A stretch of DNA of 64,000 nt from Psychrobacter sp. MF31 (GTDB lineage: Bacteria > Pseudomonadota > Gammaproteobacteria > Pseudomonadales > Moraxellaceae). Below are positions 8,653 to 17,387 of the stretch, piece after piece (position 1 is the first letter of the stretch; each line of letters begins with the position of its first letter). Under the pieces are notes generated by a model. It saw only the letters and a list, made by a program, of their open reading frames with translations, had not been told where the DNA came from and made no database searches. The position numbers were made by a program, and so were the translations under genes. The DNA lies in contig NZ_JABBDX010000001.1 in assembly GCF_012847335.1 (NCBI RefSeq), positions 62,001 through 126,000 of the forward strand, given 5' to 3'.

Positions 8653-9589
8653 AGTGAAAAGTAATGCAAATTTGGCAAGTCAAGCTGACGATGAGGCAGC
8701 ACAAAACGCGCCGCTAAGTCGTCAGCATGTGACCCAAAAGCACATTTACCAAGAAAGATCCCAAGATCAAAACGTAGAGAAAATCGCTACGACCGAAAGT
8801 TTGGTTATTGAAGCGGCGATTGCCATCGTGATTAATGGCATTCATTACGCCGTTTTGATGGCAAGCCCAAATCAGCTGGACGAGCTTGCGCTTGGGTTTT
8901 TATTTAGTGAAGGCTTGATTTCGCAAAAGTCCGATTTGCTTGATTGGGAAATCACGCCCATTGTTGATTTGACCGTGCTTGCTGATACGATAAACGCCTC
9001 AGTTGAATTGACTGATAATGATGAATTAACTTTAGCGCATTTAAGCGATTATGACATTTATTTGGTTGAGCTGACTTTAAATCAGCGCTGCCATCAGCGT
9101 ATCCAAGCGCAAAGACGGCTGCTGTCAGGTCGAACGGGCTGCGGCATGTGCGGGATGACCGGAATTTATCAAGCGCTACCAAAATTGCAACCGATGACGC
9201 ACCTAACGCCAAAACCTAGCCTTGATACGCTGCTAAGCGCTTGCGCTTTGATCAACAAAGCTCAGTTGACTCACCAATTAACCGGTGCGGTTCATGCTGC
9301 TGCGGCAATTTATAACGGTCAGCTGTATTTATTTGAAGATGTTGGTCGCCACAATGCTCTTGATAAATTGATTGGCTGGCAGCTTAAAACAGGAGCCCGT
9401 GTTGATTATGTGATAATGACCTCACGGCTATCGATTGAACTGGTACAAAAAGCCATCCGCGCTAATATTCCATGGCTGATTGGCATGTCTGCGCCAACGA
9501 GCACGGCTATTTTAGTTGCGGAGCGTTATGGCTTGGGACTTGGAGGGTTTTTACGCGACAATCGGGTGACGATTTATTCAAAAAATTAA
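8627..9589 (+). CDS. fdhD: Formate dehydrogenase accessory sulfurtransferase FdhD
   Basis: FdhD passes sulfur from a cysteine desulfurase to the molybdenum of bis-MGD cofactors. The key loop GRTGCGMCGMTG near residue 170 holds the two conserved cysteines. LALGFLFSEGLI, AAAIYNGQLYLFEDVGRHNALDK and VMTSRLSIELVQKA are also family motifs. The start overlaps the upstream oxidoreductase by about 26 bases. ATG at 8627 or 8630 is possible, but a TTG at 8645 has an AGGAG site seven bases before it and may be the real start. Translational coupling to the YdeP-like gene is likely, which points to that enzyme as the client. Confidence 0.9.
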   Translation: MMRSAPLLKVKSNANLASQADDEAAQNAPLSRQHVTQKHIYQERSQDQNVEKIATTESLVIEAAIAIVINGIHYAVLMASPNQLDELALGFLFSEGLISQKSDLLDWEITPIVDLTVLADTINASVELTDNDELTLAHLSDYDIYLVELTLNQRCHQRIQAQRRLLSGRTGCGMCGMTGIYQALPKLQPMTHLTPKPSLDTLLSACALINKAQLTHQLTGAVHAAAAIYNGQLYLFEDVGRHNALDKLIGWQLKTGARVDYVIMTSRLSIELVQKAIRANIPWLIGMSAPTSTAILVAERYGLGLGGFLRDNRVTIYSKN

Positions 9590-9652
9590 TTTATTCAACA
9601 AATTAATTTATTTAACCTATTAATTTATTTAACACGTTAATTTCTTATTAAC
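9585..9652. repeat. 17-bp AT-rich tandem repeat array (three copies plus a degenerate fourth)
   Basis: Units of 17 bases begin at 9585, 9602 and 9619; each starts ATTAATTTATT and ends with AAC plus two variable bases. A looser fourth unit starts at 9636. The array begins inside the fdhD stop codon. The copies differ only at a few positions. Confidence 0.85.
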
Positions 9653-9778
9653 CATTCTCATTTAATCTCACAATTTATTACCAAAATTACCAAACTCTAT
9701 CGCAATGATGGAATAACCTCACGCAATGCAAACTTAAGTGTTCAGATCGCTATTCGCATAAGCCGCTATGATGGAACG

Positions 9779-9829
9779 GTTATTTAAAGTAATCAGTTAT
9801 TTAAAATAATTAGCTATTTAAAATAATTA
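9779..9829. repeat. Second 17-bp AT-rich tandem repeat array
   Basis: Three consecutive 17-base units start at 9779, 9796 and 9813, with the consensus GTTATTTAAAATAATTA. It ends about 37 bases before the paoA-like start. The period equals that of the first array, but the unit sequence is different. It could bear on paoABC expression. Confidence 0.85.
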
Positions 9830-9866
9830 TAAATTAACTTCCATCGCCAGCTTGTGAGATGCCAGC

Positions 9867-10511
9867 ATGCCAAATTTAACCTTGACGATTAATGGTCAAG
9901 CGCATCATCTTGATGATCTTGATCCAAGAACCAATCTGCTTGACGCTTGCCGTCAGCATCTTGATTTAACCGGTGCCAAAAAAGGCTGCGATCATGGTCA
10001 GTGCGGTGCTTGCACCATGATCGTGAACGGCAAGCGTATCAATAGCTGCTTAACTCTAGCAATCATGCACGATGGCGATGAGATTACCACCATTGAGGGC
10101 ATCGGCGCGCCAGATTCGCTCAGCGAGCTTCAGCAAGCCTTTATCGATCATGATGCGTTTCAATGCGGTTATTGTACGCCCGGTCAAATTTGCTCCGCGA
10201 CGGCAATGATTGGTGAAATTGAAAAGCATTTTCCAAGTCATGTTTCTGATGACTTAACCCAACCAAAAATAAGTCTTGAAGAAATCAGCGAGCGCATGAG
10301 TGGCAACCTTTGCCGCTGTTCAGCCTATCCCAATATTATCAACGCCATTTATCAAGTGTTGTCTACTAAAGGGTTAACAAAAAACGACTCATCAAATACC
10401 GTCACTTCAACAACGGATAGCAAGCCGCAAATCTGGTCGCCGCTTACAAGTAATGCCAAACCTCATCAAGACAATAATATAAGCCAAAATCAATTAGGAG
10501 CTGAATCATGA
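9867..10511 (+). CDS. paoA: Aldehyde oxidoreductase, 2Fe-2S subunit (PaoA/YagT-like)
   Basis: This is the small iron-sulfur subunit of a xanthine oxidase-family enzyme. The first [2Fe-2S] site is in KKGCDHGQCGACTMIVNG (residues about 37-54), and the second in FQCGYCTPGQICS and MSGNLCRCSAYPN. The text matches E. coli PaoA (YagT) very closely across both domains. Unlike PaoA, it has no twin-arginine signal peptide: the protein begins directly at the ferredoxin fold (MPNLTLTINGQ), so a cytoplasmic location is likely. A 40-residue polar C-terminal tail is extra. The start of paoB overlaps its end by four bases, indicating a translationally coupled operon. Confidence 0.93.
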   Translation: MPNLTLTINGQAHHLDDLDPRTNLLDACRQHLDLTGAKKGCDHGQCGACTMIVNGKRINSCLTLAIMHDGDEITTIEGIGAPDSLSELQQAFIDHDAFQCGYCTPGQICSATAMIGEIEKHFPSHVSDDLTQPKISLEEISERMSGNLCRCSAYPNIINAIYQVLSTKGLTKNDSSNTVTSTTDSKPQIWSPLTSNAKPHQDNNISQNQLGAES

Positions 10512-11545
10512 AACCTTTTGTTTATCAGCGCCCTAGCCATATCACTCAAGCGACAACTGATGGCGCCGCCCAAGACGCCACGTTTATTGCTGGCGGCACC
10601 AATTTGCTTGATTTGATGAAACATGACATTGAAACACCACTAAAACTGGTTGATATCAATCATTTAGAATTAGCTCAAATTGAAAAGCTCGATTCTGGCG
10701 AATTAAAAATTGGCGCGTTAGTCAGCAACAGTGATCTTGCGGCGCACCCTGAAGTTATTACCCATTATCCGGTATTATCAAGAGCATTATTAGCAGGGGC
10801 GTCCGGTCAACTACGAAATAAAGCCACGACGGCGGGCAACTTATTACAACGAACGCGCTGTTATTATTTTTATCAGATTGACAGCCCGTGTAACAAGCGT
10901 AACCCCGGTTCAGGTTGTCCTGCTATTGAAGGCGAAAGTCGATTGCTTGCCATTTTAGGCGTAAGTGACGACTGTATTGCTCAGCATCCCTCCGATATGG
11001 CAGTGGCGATGCGCGCCCTTGATGCCAAGGTGCTAACTCAACTTCCCGATGGCAGCTCACGCACATTGACCTTAGATGAGCTTTATCGTTTGCCAGAAAA
11101 TACCCCAAATCTCGAAACCAATTTGCAAACAGGCGAGCTTATTTCCCATATTATTTTGCCGCCGCCGGTAAGTGGTATGCAAACTTACGATAAAGTCCGT
11201 GATCGCGCTTCTTATGCTTTTGCTGTGGTATCGCTTGCTGCTGTTATTGATGTTGATAGTGACGACAATTTGACAACAGTTCGCCTAGCCTTTGGCGGTA
11301 TTGGCGTCATGCCATGGCGCAATAGAGCGGTTGAGGCGCTGCTTATGAGCTCAAAAGGTGAACGCGAAGCGGTGATTCAGGCAGCAGAGTTGCTGCTAAG
11401 TGATGCTAAAACTACCCAAAAAAATGCCTTTAAAGTCCCACTAACCAAACGCTTAGTCATTCAGGCGATTGATCGTGCCATCAGCGCCAGTAAAGAGGCG
11501 GCACTGAGCAATTCCGCCCAACCTGCCCATTTAAATTTGCCTTAG
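10508..11545 (+). CDS. paoB: Aldehyde oxidoreductase, FAD-binding subunit (PaoB/YagS-like)
   Basis: The FAD subunit of the molybdenum hydroxylase passes electrons from the iron-sulfur centres to an acceptor. The AGGTNLLDLMK motif near residue 30 is the FAD-binding loop. The stretch RTRCYYFYQIDSPCNKRNPGSGCPA near residue 115, with another cysteine in SDDCIAQHPSDM, matches the extra [4Fe-4S]-binding insertion known in E. coli PaoB. An AGGAG site lies before the next gene, nine bases after this stop. Length (345 aa) is close to PaoB. Electron acceptor and substrate are not evident from sequence. Confidence 0.93.
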   Translation: MKPFVYQRPSHITQATTDGAAQDATFIAGGTNLLDLMKHDIETPLKLVDINHLELAQIEKLDSGELKIGALVSNSDLAAHPEVITHYPVLSRALLAGASGQLRNKATTAGNLLQRTRCYYFYQIDSPCNKRNPGSGCPAIEGESRLLAILGVSDDCIAQHPSDMAVAMRALDAKVLTQLPDGSSRTLTLDELYRLPENTPNLETNLQTGELISHIILPPPVSGMQTYDKVRDRASYAFAVVSLAAVIDVDSDDNLTTVRLAFGGIGVMPWRNRAVEALLMSSKGEREAVIQAAELLLSDAKTTQKNAFKVPLTKRLVIQAIDRAISASKEAALSNSAQPAHLNLP

Positions 11546-11554
11546 GAGCACGTT

Positions 11555-14035
11555 ATGCCATCTATTTCTGATATTAAATCGCTTCTTGATGACAAACTTG
11601 CGCCGCACAAGACGCTCACCATGGATGACGCTGTGCCAACGCTGCTTGGCAACACGCCGCAGCAAGAAGTTGGAAAACCGGTTAACCGCTTACATGGTGA
11701 TCTAAAAGTCAGCGGTCATGCCAAATATGCCGCTGAATATCGCTTTGATGATGAGCTTCACGGTGTTTTGGTTTGTGCGACCATTGGCAAAGGTAAAATT
11801 TCGCAACTCCATACGGAAGCTGCAAAAAAATTGCCGAACGTCGTTGATATTGTCATCGATTTTGATCAATTTATCCGCCATCCTCAGCAAGGCGGCAAAA
11901 AAAAATCACCATCTCAAGGCGCAGATACCATCGTTTATCATGGTCAGCCGGTAGCTTTAGCAGTCGCTAAAACGTTTGAAGCGGCAACCGAAGCGGCAAA
12001 ATTGGTACAAATTGAATATCAAAATGAAAGTGATGATGGCGCGTTTGATTTTGCTAAAGAAAAAATGGGCGCCGATAGCATGCCCAAAGTGCCTATTCAA
12101 AGCCAAGGCGATCCTGAAAAAACGCTTCAAGATGCCGAAGTGAGTGTCGATAAAACCTACACCACGCCAAGCCAAAGTAACTCGCCAATGGAGCCTCATG
12201 CAACCATTGCCAAATGGGATGGCGATAACGTGACGCTTTATACCGCCAACCAAATGCTTGCCTCTTGCAAACAGCAAGTTGCGGACGCGCTGGATTTAAA
12301 GCCGGATAACGTTCGCTTGGTGTCGCGATTTGTTGGTGGTGGTTTTGGCAGTAAGCTTGGCATTGCGCCTGAATTGATTGCCGCAGCAATTGCCGCAAAA
12401 CAGCTGAATGCGCCCGTTCGCGTGGTCATGTCCCGACCGCAAGTGATGGAAACAACGGTTCGGCGCTCAAATACTGAGCAGCGTATTGGCTTGGGCGCAG
12501 ACAAGGACGGTCGCCTTCATACCATCATTCATGACAGCATTATCACCAACTTGCCTGACCAAACTTTTTATGAGCCAACGGCGGAGGCAACGCCCTTTTT
12601 ATATCAAGGGGATAACCGAAAAGTTAGCTATAAAATGGTTCGGATGAATCAAGTATTGGCAGGATCTATGCGCGCACCAGGGGAGGCGGTCGGTCAAATC
12701 GCCATGGAATGCGCCATGGATGAGCTTGCCGAAAAGCTCAACATTGATCCTATTGAGCTGCGGATCCTTAACGAACCCAAAAAAGACCCTACCAAAGATA
12801 TTCCTTACTCAAGTCGTCATTTGGTGGAATGTATGAACGTTGGCGCTGACAAATTTGGCTGGAGTCAGCGCCAAGCAACGCCTTGCAGCGTTCGCGATGG
12901 TGATTGGCTCGTAGGAATGGGAATGGCAGCTGCTTGCCGCGTTAACAATTTAGAAAAATCACAAGCTCGCGCCAGTATCCAGCTGAGTACTCAAAAAGCC
13001 CTTGGCGTTGAAGCCGTGATCGAAACGGACATGACCGACATTGGCACAGGCTCTTATACCATTTTGGCGCAAATTGCTGCTGATATGTTGGGATTGCCGA
13101 TCGACCATATTGTGGTTAACTTGGGCGATACCAATTTGCCGCCAGCGTCTGGTTCCGGTGGCAGTGTCGGCGCCGCAAGTGCAGGAAGTAGCGTTTATTT
13201 AGCCTGCCAAAAATTGCGGGAACTCATTGCCGAGCAGGCACAAACCTCAAGCGACAATCTGGCGATCAATCACGGCACGGTTTCTGAGTCTAATGAGGGC
13301 GACAATAAAAACTCTGGATTGGTTGAGAGCATAAAACAAACCGTTAAAGAAACAGCAAAAAGCGTCTCTTCAGAAATTATCGATAAAGCGACCGAAACCG
13401 CCAAAGAGGCGCTTCATAAATTCTCTAGTGATGACAAAGAAAAGCAAGACCAAGAAAGCCATCAAAATAGTCCAATCGATTTATCCTCACCTCAGACTTT
13501 GCGCGATATTTTAACGCATTTTGATGGCAATAAAATCAGCGCCCTTGGAACGATTAAACCGGGGAAAACCCAAAAAGCTTACCGCCAAGCTTGTTATGGC
13601 GCAAACTTTGTTGAAGTTGGCGTTCACCGAATCACGGGTGAAATCCGCGTTCGCCGGATGACGGGCGTCTTTACCGCTGGCAAGATTTTAAACCATAAAA
13701 CAGCAACCTCACAGTGTTATGGCGGCATGGTATTCGGTATTGGCTCCGCGCTGATGGAAGAAATCGTTCATGACAAGCGCACAGGTCGCCTTTGTAACCG
13801 CGACTTGGCGGAATATCATATTCCGGTCAATGCGGACGTTCCGCAGCTTGATGTGACGCTTTTGGATGAAGAGGATAAATACGCCAATCCTATTCATATT
13901 AAAGGTATTGGCGAGACGGCGATTTCAGGAGCCGCAGCGGCGATTGCCAACGCAGTTTATAATGCCACAGGCGTTCGGGTTTATGAGTTTCCAATTAAAC
14001 TTGAGCATTTACTTGATAAACTTCCTGAGTGCTAA
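11555..14035 (+). CDS. paoC: Aldehyde oxidoreductase, molybdopterin-binding subunit (PaoC/YagR-like) with a large insertion
   Basis: This is the catalytic subunit that binds the molybdopterin cytosine dinucleotide cofactor. Motifs include GKPVNRLHGDLKVSGHAKYAAEY at the start, RFVGGGFGSKLG near residue 265, GSMRAPGEAVGQ near 370, and the active-site glutamate in IKGIGETAISGAA near residue 790. At 826 residues it is about 90 longer than E. coli PaoC. The excess is a hydrophilic segment at roughly residues 560-645 (nt 13240-13490), rich in Lys, Glu, Ser, Thr and Ala, with an 11-residue-like KQTVKETAKS pattern. The reading frame is unbroken across it, so it is an in-frame insertion in a surface loop. 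The following xdhC start overlaps the stop codon by one base. Confidence 0.93.
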   Translation: MPSISDIKSLLDDKLAPHKTLTMDDAVPTLLGNTPQQEVGKPVNRLHGDLKVSGHAKYAAEYRFDDELHGVLVCATIGKGKISQLHTEAAKKLPNVVDIVIDFDQFIRHPQQGGKKKSPSQGADTIVYHGQPVALAVAKTFEAATEAAKLVQIEYQNESDDGAFDFAKEKMGADSMPKVPIQSQGDPEKTLQDAEVSVDKTYTTPSQSNSPMEPHATIAKWDGDNVTLYTANQMLASCKQQVADALDLKPDNVRLVSRFVGGGFGSKLGIAPELIAAAIAAKQLNAPVRVVMSRPQVMETTVRRSNTEQRIGLGADKDGRLHTIIHDSIITNLPDQTFYEPTAEATPFLYQGDNRKVSYKMVRMNQVLAGSMRAPGEAVGQIAMECAMDELAEKLNIDPIELRILNEPKKDPTKDIPYSSRHLVECMNVGADKFGWSQRQATPCSVRDGDWLVGMGMAAACRVNNLEKSQARASIQLSTQKALGVEAVIETDMTDIGTGSYTILAQIAADMLGLPIDHIVVNLGDTNLPPASGSGGSVGAASAGSSVYLACQKLRELIAEQAQTSSDNLAINHGTVSESNEGDNKNSGLVESIKQTVKETAKSVSSEIIDKATETAKEALHKFSSDDKEKQDQESHQNSPIDLSSPQTLRDILTHFDGNKISALGTIKPGKTQKAYRQACYGANFVEVGVHRITGEIRVRRMTGVFTAGKILNHKTATSQCYGGMVFGIGSALMEEIVHDKRTGRLCNRDLAEYHIPVNADVPQLDVTLLDEEDKYANPIHIKGIGETAISGAAAAIANAVYNATGVRVYEFPIKLEHLLDKLPEC

Positions 14036-15168
14036 TGAACCAAGTTAGCGATATTTTACACCTTGCCAAAACTGCTGTTAACGAAGGTACCGACGCAGTT
14101 TTGGCAACGGTGGTCAAAACTGAAGGTTCAGCCTATCGGCAAGTGGGTGCGATGATGCTCATTTGCGAGGACGGTCGCTCCGTTGGCATGATTAGCGGCG
14201 GCTGCCTTGAACCGCATATCATCAAAAAAGCATTTTGGCTGACCAAAGATGGGGCAACCGTTCAAATTTATCAAACTGGCGACAGCGATGATGAGGACGA
14301 GGCAGATGAAGCGCTAAACTTTGGGCTTGGCTGTAACGGTCGTGTCCATGTGTTGTTTGAGCGCTTAAATGATGCCGCGCCCTTACTTGCCTTGATTGAT
14401 CGCGTTCGGCAATCACAACTGCCGCAAACGATTGCTTCGGTGATTGATTTAAATACTCCGGAACTAACTATCGGAACACGGTTTTGCTTAGATGATTTAT
14501 CGCAAAACCAATTAACTGATATTCAAGGCAAAACGCAGTTTACCAAGGATAAATTACTAACAAGGCTAGCTGACTTTAATTCGCAAAATTTAACTAAAAA
14601 GCCTTTTGCTCATTATGAAGATGATAAAACCACTTGGCTGATCCAAAACATAAAGCCACAAATCCGCCTACTTGTTTGCGGCGCGGGAAATGATGTGATG
14701 CCGCTGGTCACTTTAGCCAAAATGCAAGATTGGCATGTGACGGTGATTGATAGCCGAGTGCATTATGCGACCAAATTACGATTTTCAGCCGCTGACGACG
14801 TGCGCTGTGTCCCGCTTGACGATTCCGAAACCCTGCTTAATTTAAGTAAAAACGCCTTAGTTGCTGTCATGTCGCATAGCCTAAGCCAAGATCGAGCAAG
14901 GCTTAGCGTATTACTTGCCAACCCAACTCATTACCATTATTTAGGTCAGCTTGGCCCTAAATACCGAACCGAGCGCTTGATTGACGAGATTTTATCAGCA
15001 AGTTCAAATCCTGAAATTTTTAACCAAGGGATTAAAAAACTGCATTTTCCAATCGGCTTTAAGCTTGGCGGCGATGGTCCTGAAGCGTTAGCGCTTGGCA
15101 TTATGGCGCAAATGAGTGCAGTTATTCACCATGGCGATTTGAAATCCAAAGATGGGTTAGGGATTTAA
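14035..15168 (+). CDS. XdhC/CoxI family molybdenum enzyme maturation factor (PaoD-like)
   Basis: XdhC-type chaperones bind the molybdenum cofactor, protect it and help its sulfuration before insertion into xanthine oxidase-family enzymes. The N-terminal XdhC_CoxI domain contains LATVVKTEGSAYRQVGAMMLICEDGRSVGMISGGCLE, with the conserved SGGCLE cysteine near residue 53. The C-terminal Rossmann-like XdhC_C domain contains RLLVCGAGNDVMPLVTLAK and GQLGPKYRTERL. The ATG at 14035 overlaps the paoC TAA stop (TAATG), so translation is coupled and PaoC is the likely client. A GTG two codons upstream (14029) is less likely. Confidence 0.9.
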   Translation: MNQVSDILHLAKTAVNEGTDAVLATVVKTEGSAYRQVGAMMLICEDGRSVGMISGGCLEPHIIKKAFWLTKDGATVQIYQTGDSDDEDEADEALNFGLGCNGRVHVLFERLNDAAPLLALIDRVRQSQLPQTIASVIDLNTPELTIGTRFCLDDLSQNQLTDIQGKTQFTKDKLLTRLADFNSQNLTKKPFAHYEDDKTTWLIQNIKPQIRLLVCGAGNDVMPLVTLAKMQDWHVTVIDSRVHYATKLRFSAADDVRCVPLDDSETLLNLSKNALVAVMSHSLSQDRARLSVLLANPTHYHYLGQLGPKYRTERLIDEILSASSNPEIFNQGIKKLHFPIGFKLGGDGPEALALGIMAQMSAVIHHGDLKSKDGLGI

Positions 15169-15176
15169 ACTGAATA

Positions 15177-15887
15177 ATGACGACGCATTTGCAAAACGCT
15201 GAGCCTATTTTTCCTCCTTCTCATCACGCGGTGATTATTTTAGCTGCCGGACTTAGCACGCGCCTTGGAACCTCAAAGCAGTTGCTTTACAAAAATAATC
15301 AACCATTAATTGAAGTGATGACCAAAGAAGCGCTTCAAACCCAACCTGCCGCCGTTATTATTGTCAGCCAAACTCAATCTAACGAGCTTTCCCAAATATT
15401 ACATGACATCCAAGCGTTATCCAATCGCAACCAAATTGTTATTAACCCAACCCCCGAAAAAGGCATGGGGCAAAGTTTATATTTAGCGATTAATCAGCTT
15501 AAAACGTTAGCCGAGAATCTTGAGATTGAGCACCTATTAATTTTAGGCGTCGATCAAATTCATTTAGACAGCGCGCATTTAGAGTGCCTCTTAGCCGAAA
15601 AACAAGCCGCCAAAAACAAAGTCGTCGTTGCCAGTCGTTACCCTAAAGATGGCGCAATCATTGCTGACGCTCATCACAGCGACGTGATTGGGCTTCCTAT
15701 TGCCATTGATTATGCTAAGCTCATTGACTGGCAAGAAAAAATTTTTGGCGATCAAGGACTGCGGTCGCTACTGCGAAGCTTGGATGCTTGCCAAATTGCA
15801 ACCATAACTAACCCAAAGCTTTGCTATGATATTGACACCAAAGGTCAGCTTGAGCTTGCGCAAAAAAATGGCTGGTTAGATAGCTAA
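15177..15887 (+). CDS. mocA: Molybdenum cofactor cytidylyltransferase (MocA-like)
   Basis: The protein is a nucleotidyltransferase with the pyrophosphorylase motif VIILAAGLSTRLGTSKQLL near residue 20, a family variant of LAAGxSxRMGxxK, and LLILGVDQIHLD near residue 120 (Asp for metal binding). MocA converts Mo-molybdopterin and CTP to the cytosine dinucleotide form used by xanthine oxidase-family enzymes such as PaoABC, whose genes lie just upstream. A separate GTP-specific homologue, mobA, lies at 19155. Nucleotide preference is inferred from context and from the sequence differences between the two. Confidence 0.85.
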   Translation: MTTHLQNAEPIFPPSHHAVIILAAGLSTRLGTSKQLLYKNNQPLIEVMTKEALQTQPAAVIIVSQTQSNELSQILHDIQALSNRNQIVINPTPEKGMGQSLYLAINQLKTLAENLEIEHLLILGVDQIHLDSAHLECLLAEKQAAKNKVVVASRYPKDGAIIADAHHSDVIGLPIAIDYAKLIDWQEKIFGDQGLRSLLRSLDACQIATITNPKLCYDIDTKGQLELAQKNGWLDS

Positions 15888-15942
15888 TAACTTGTTTTAA
15901 AAAGTTCTAATTATAATAAATTAAGAGAGAAAAGAGCCGGAT

Positions 15943-17238
15943 ATGATTACCATGGAAGCGCTTGTTGCCGCCATTAGCGCGCGGATTGACGTTTACAACC
16001 AAACTGATTTGCCGCAAACCTTGCGACCAACCATTCGTTTGCCGCTTCTTGAAAGCCTTAATCATATCCTAGCTGTCGATGTTGCTGCGCCGTTTGATGT
16101 GCCAAGGCAAAATGTCTCAGCGATGGATGGCTACGCGATTGCTAAAGGCAGCAGCATTGCTAAAGAGGGCAAAATTACCATTATTGGCGAGTCGCAAGCT
16201 GGTCGCGCATTTATAGGAAATTTGCAGGCAGGTGAGGGTGTGCGGATCTTTACTGGCGCTGTGGTTCCAAGTGATTGCGATCGTATTTTGATCCAAGAAA
16301 ATACCGATTTTGCCAGCATTCGCCATCAAATTGACAAGTCCAAACCTTACGACATTACCGTCACCGAATTGCCAAGCTCGGATGACCATATCCGCCGTCA
16401 AGGCGAGGAAATCACCCAAGGTGCGGTCGTGCTTGCCGCCCAAAAACGCTTAAACCCCACCGATATCAGCTTGCTTGCCAATTTAGGCATAGCCGAAGTT
16501 CAAGTTTTTAAGCCTTTAATCGTTGGGCTGCTTGCAACTGGGGACGAGTTGGTTGAGATTGGCGGAAAGCTCGATAGCCTAGCGCAAATTTATAACAGCA
16601 ACACACCAACTTTAAAAAGCTTATTAAAAAATCTGCCCGTTACGATTAACGATTACGGGATCATTGCGGATAATAAAGCCGCCACGATGGCGGCAGTCAA
16701 GCGCGCGATGAAAGATTGTGATGTCGTCATTTCAAGTGCAGGCGTTTCGGTGGGTGATTATGATTTTTTAACCTATGTGATTGATGAAGTTGGCAAAATT
16801 AATCACTATAAAGTTGCGATGAAACCCGGAAAGCCATTTGTTTTTGGGGAGCTTTCTTACGAGCTAAGCATTCCGGTATTATATTTTGGGCTTCCAGGAA
16901 ATCCACTGTCAGCGGTCGTTGGGATGTTGCAGCTGGTGATTCCGGCGCTTTGGCAGTTGTCAGGCGCCGCCAAAAGTGAGCTTCCAAAGCCGCTAATGTT
17001 TCAAGCGACGGTCACTCAAGATTTAAAAAAAGCGCCCGGTCGCAAAGACTTTCAGCGTGGTATTTTATCGCAAAACGCTCAGGGCAATTATGAAGTTAAA
17101 GGTTGCCCCAATCAGCAATCGCACCGCATCAAGCAATTAAGTGATGCCAACTGTTTGATTGTTCTTGATAAAGATGCAGGAAATGTTCAAGCAGGCGAAA
17201 GCGTTTTAGTTCAGCCGTTTGCTTGGTATTATCAATAA
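15943..17238 (+). CDS. moeA: Molybdopterin molybdotransferase
   Basis: MoeA inserts molybdate into adenylated molybdopterin. Family motifs are visible in order: SAMDGYAI near residue 63, FTGAVVPSDCDRILIQENT near 105, the GLLATGDELVEIG stretch starting domain III near 200, SSAGVSVGDYDFLTYV near 265, MKPGKPFVFGEL and FGLPGNPLSAVVGM around 315-330, and a C-terminal beta domain. Length (431 aa) is normal. It is separated from mocA by 55 bases and from moaA by 149 bases, so it could be the last gene of the paoA-to-moeA unit or have its own promoter. Confidence 0.95.
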   Translation: MITMEALVAAISARIDVYNQTDLPQTLRPTIRLPLLESLNHILAVDVAAPFDVPRQNVSAMDGYAIAKGSSIAKEGKITIIGESQAGRAFIGNLQAGEGVRIFTGAVVPSDCDRILIQENTDFASIRHQIDKSKPYDITVTELPSSDDHIRRQGEEITQGAVVLAAQKRLNPTDISLLANLGIAEVQVFKPLIVGLLATGDELVEIGGKLDSLAQIYNSNTPTLKSLLKNLPVTINDYGIIADNKAATMAAVKRAMKDCDVVISSAGVSVGDYDFLTYVIDEVGKINHYKVAMKPGKPFVFGELSYELSIPVLYFGLPGNPLSAVVGMLQLVIPALWQLSGAAKSELPKPLMFQATVTQDLKKAPGRKDFQRGILSQNAQGNYEVKGCPNQQSHRIKQLSDANCLIVLDKDAGNVQAGESVLVQPFAWYYQ

Positions 17239-17387
17239 TTTTAATTTTGTTACGGTTATAAAAAATGAGCGGTCAATATTCGCCTGAGCTCGCAATAGAT
17301 GCTATAGTAAATTGACGCACTCCCAAAGCTTAATGCCTACAAGTTAAGCCCTAGGTAATTTAAGTAACTTAATCACGGAAGTTTATA

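Noticed and set aside
9585-9829. CRISPR or riboswitch in the fdhD-paoA gap
   Set aside because: The 17-base units are directly adjacent without spacers, AT-rich and unstructured; no molybdenum cofactor riboswitch core could be recognised.
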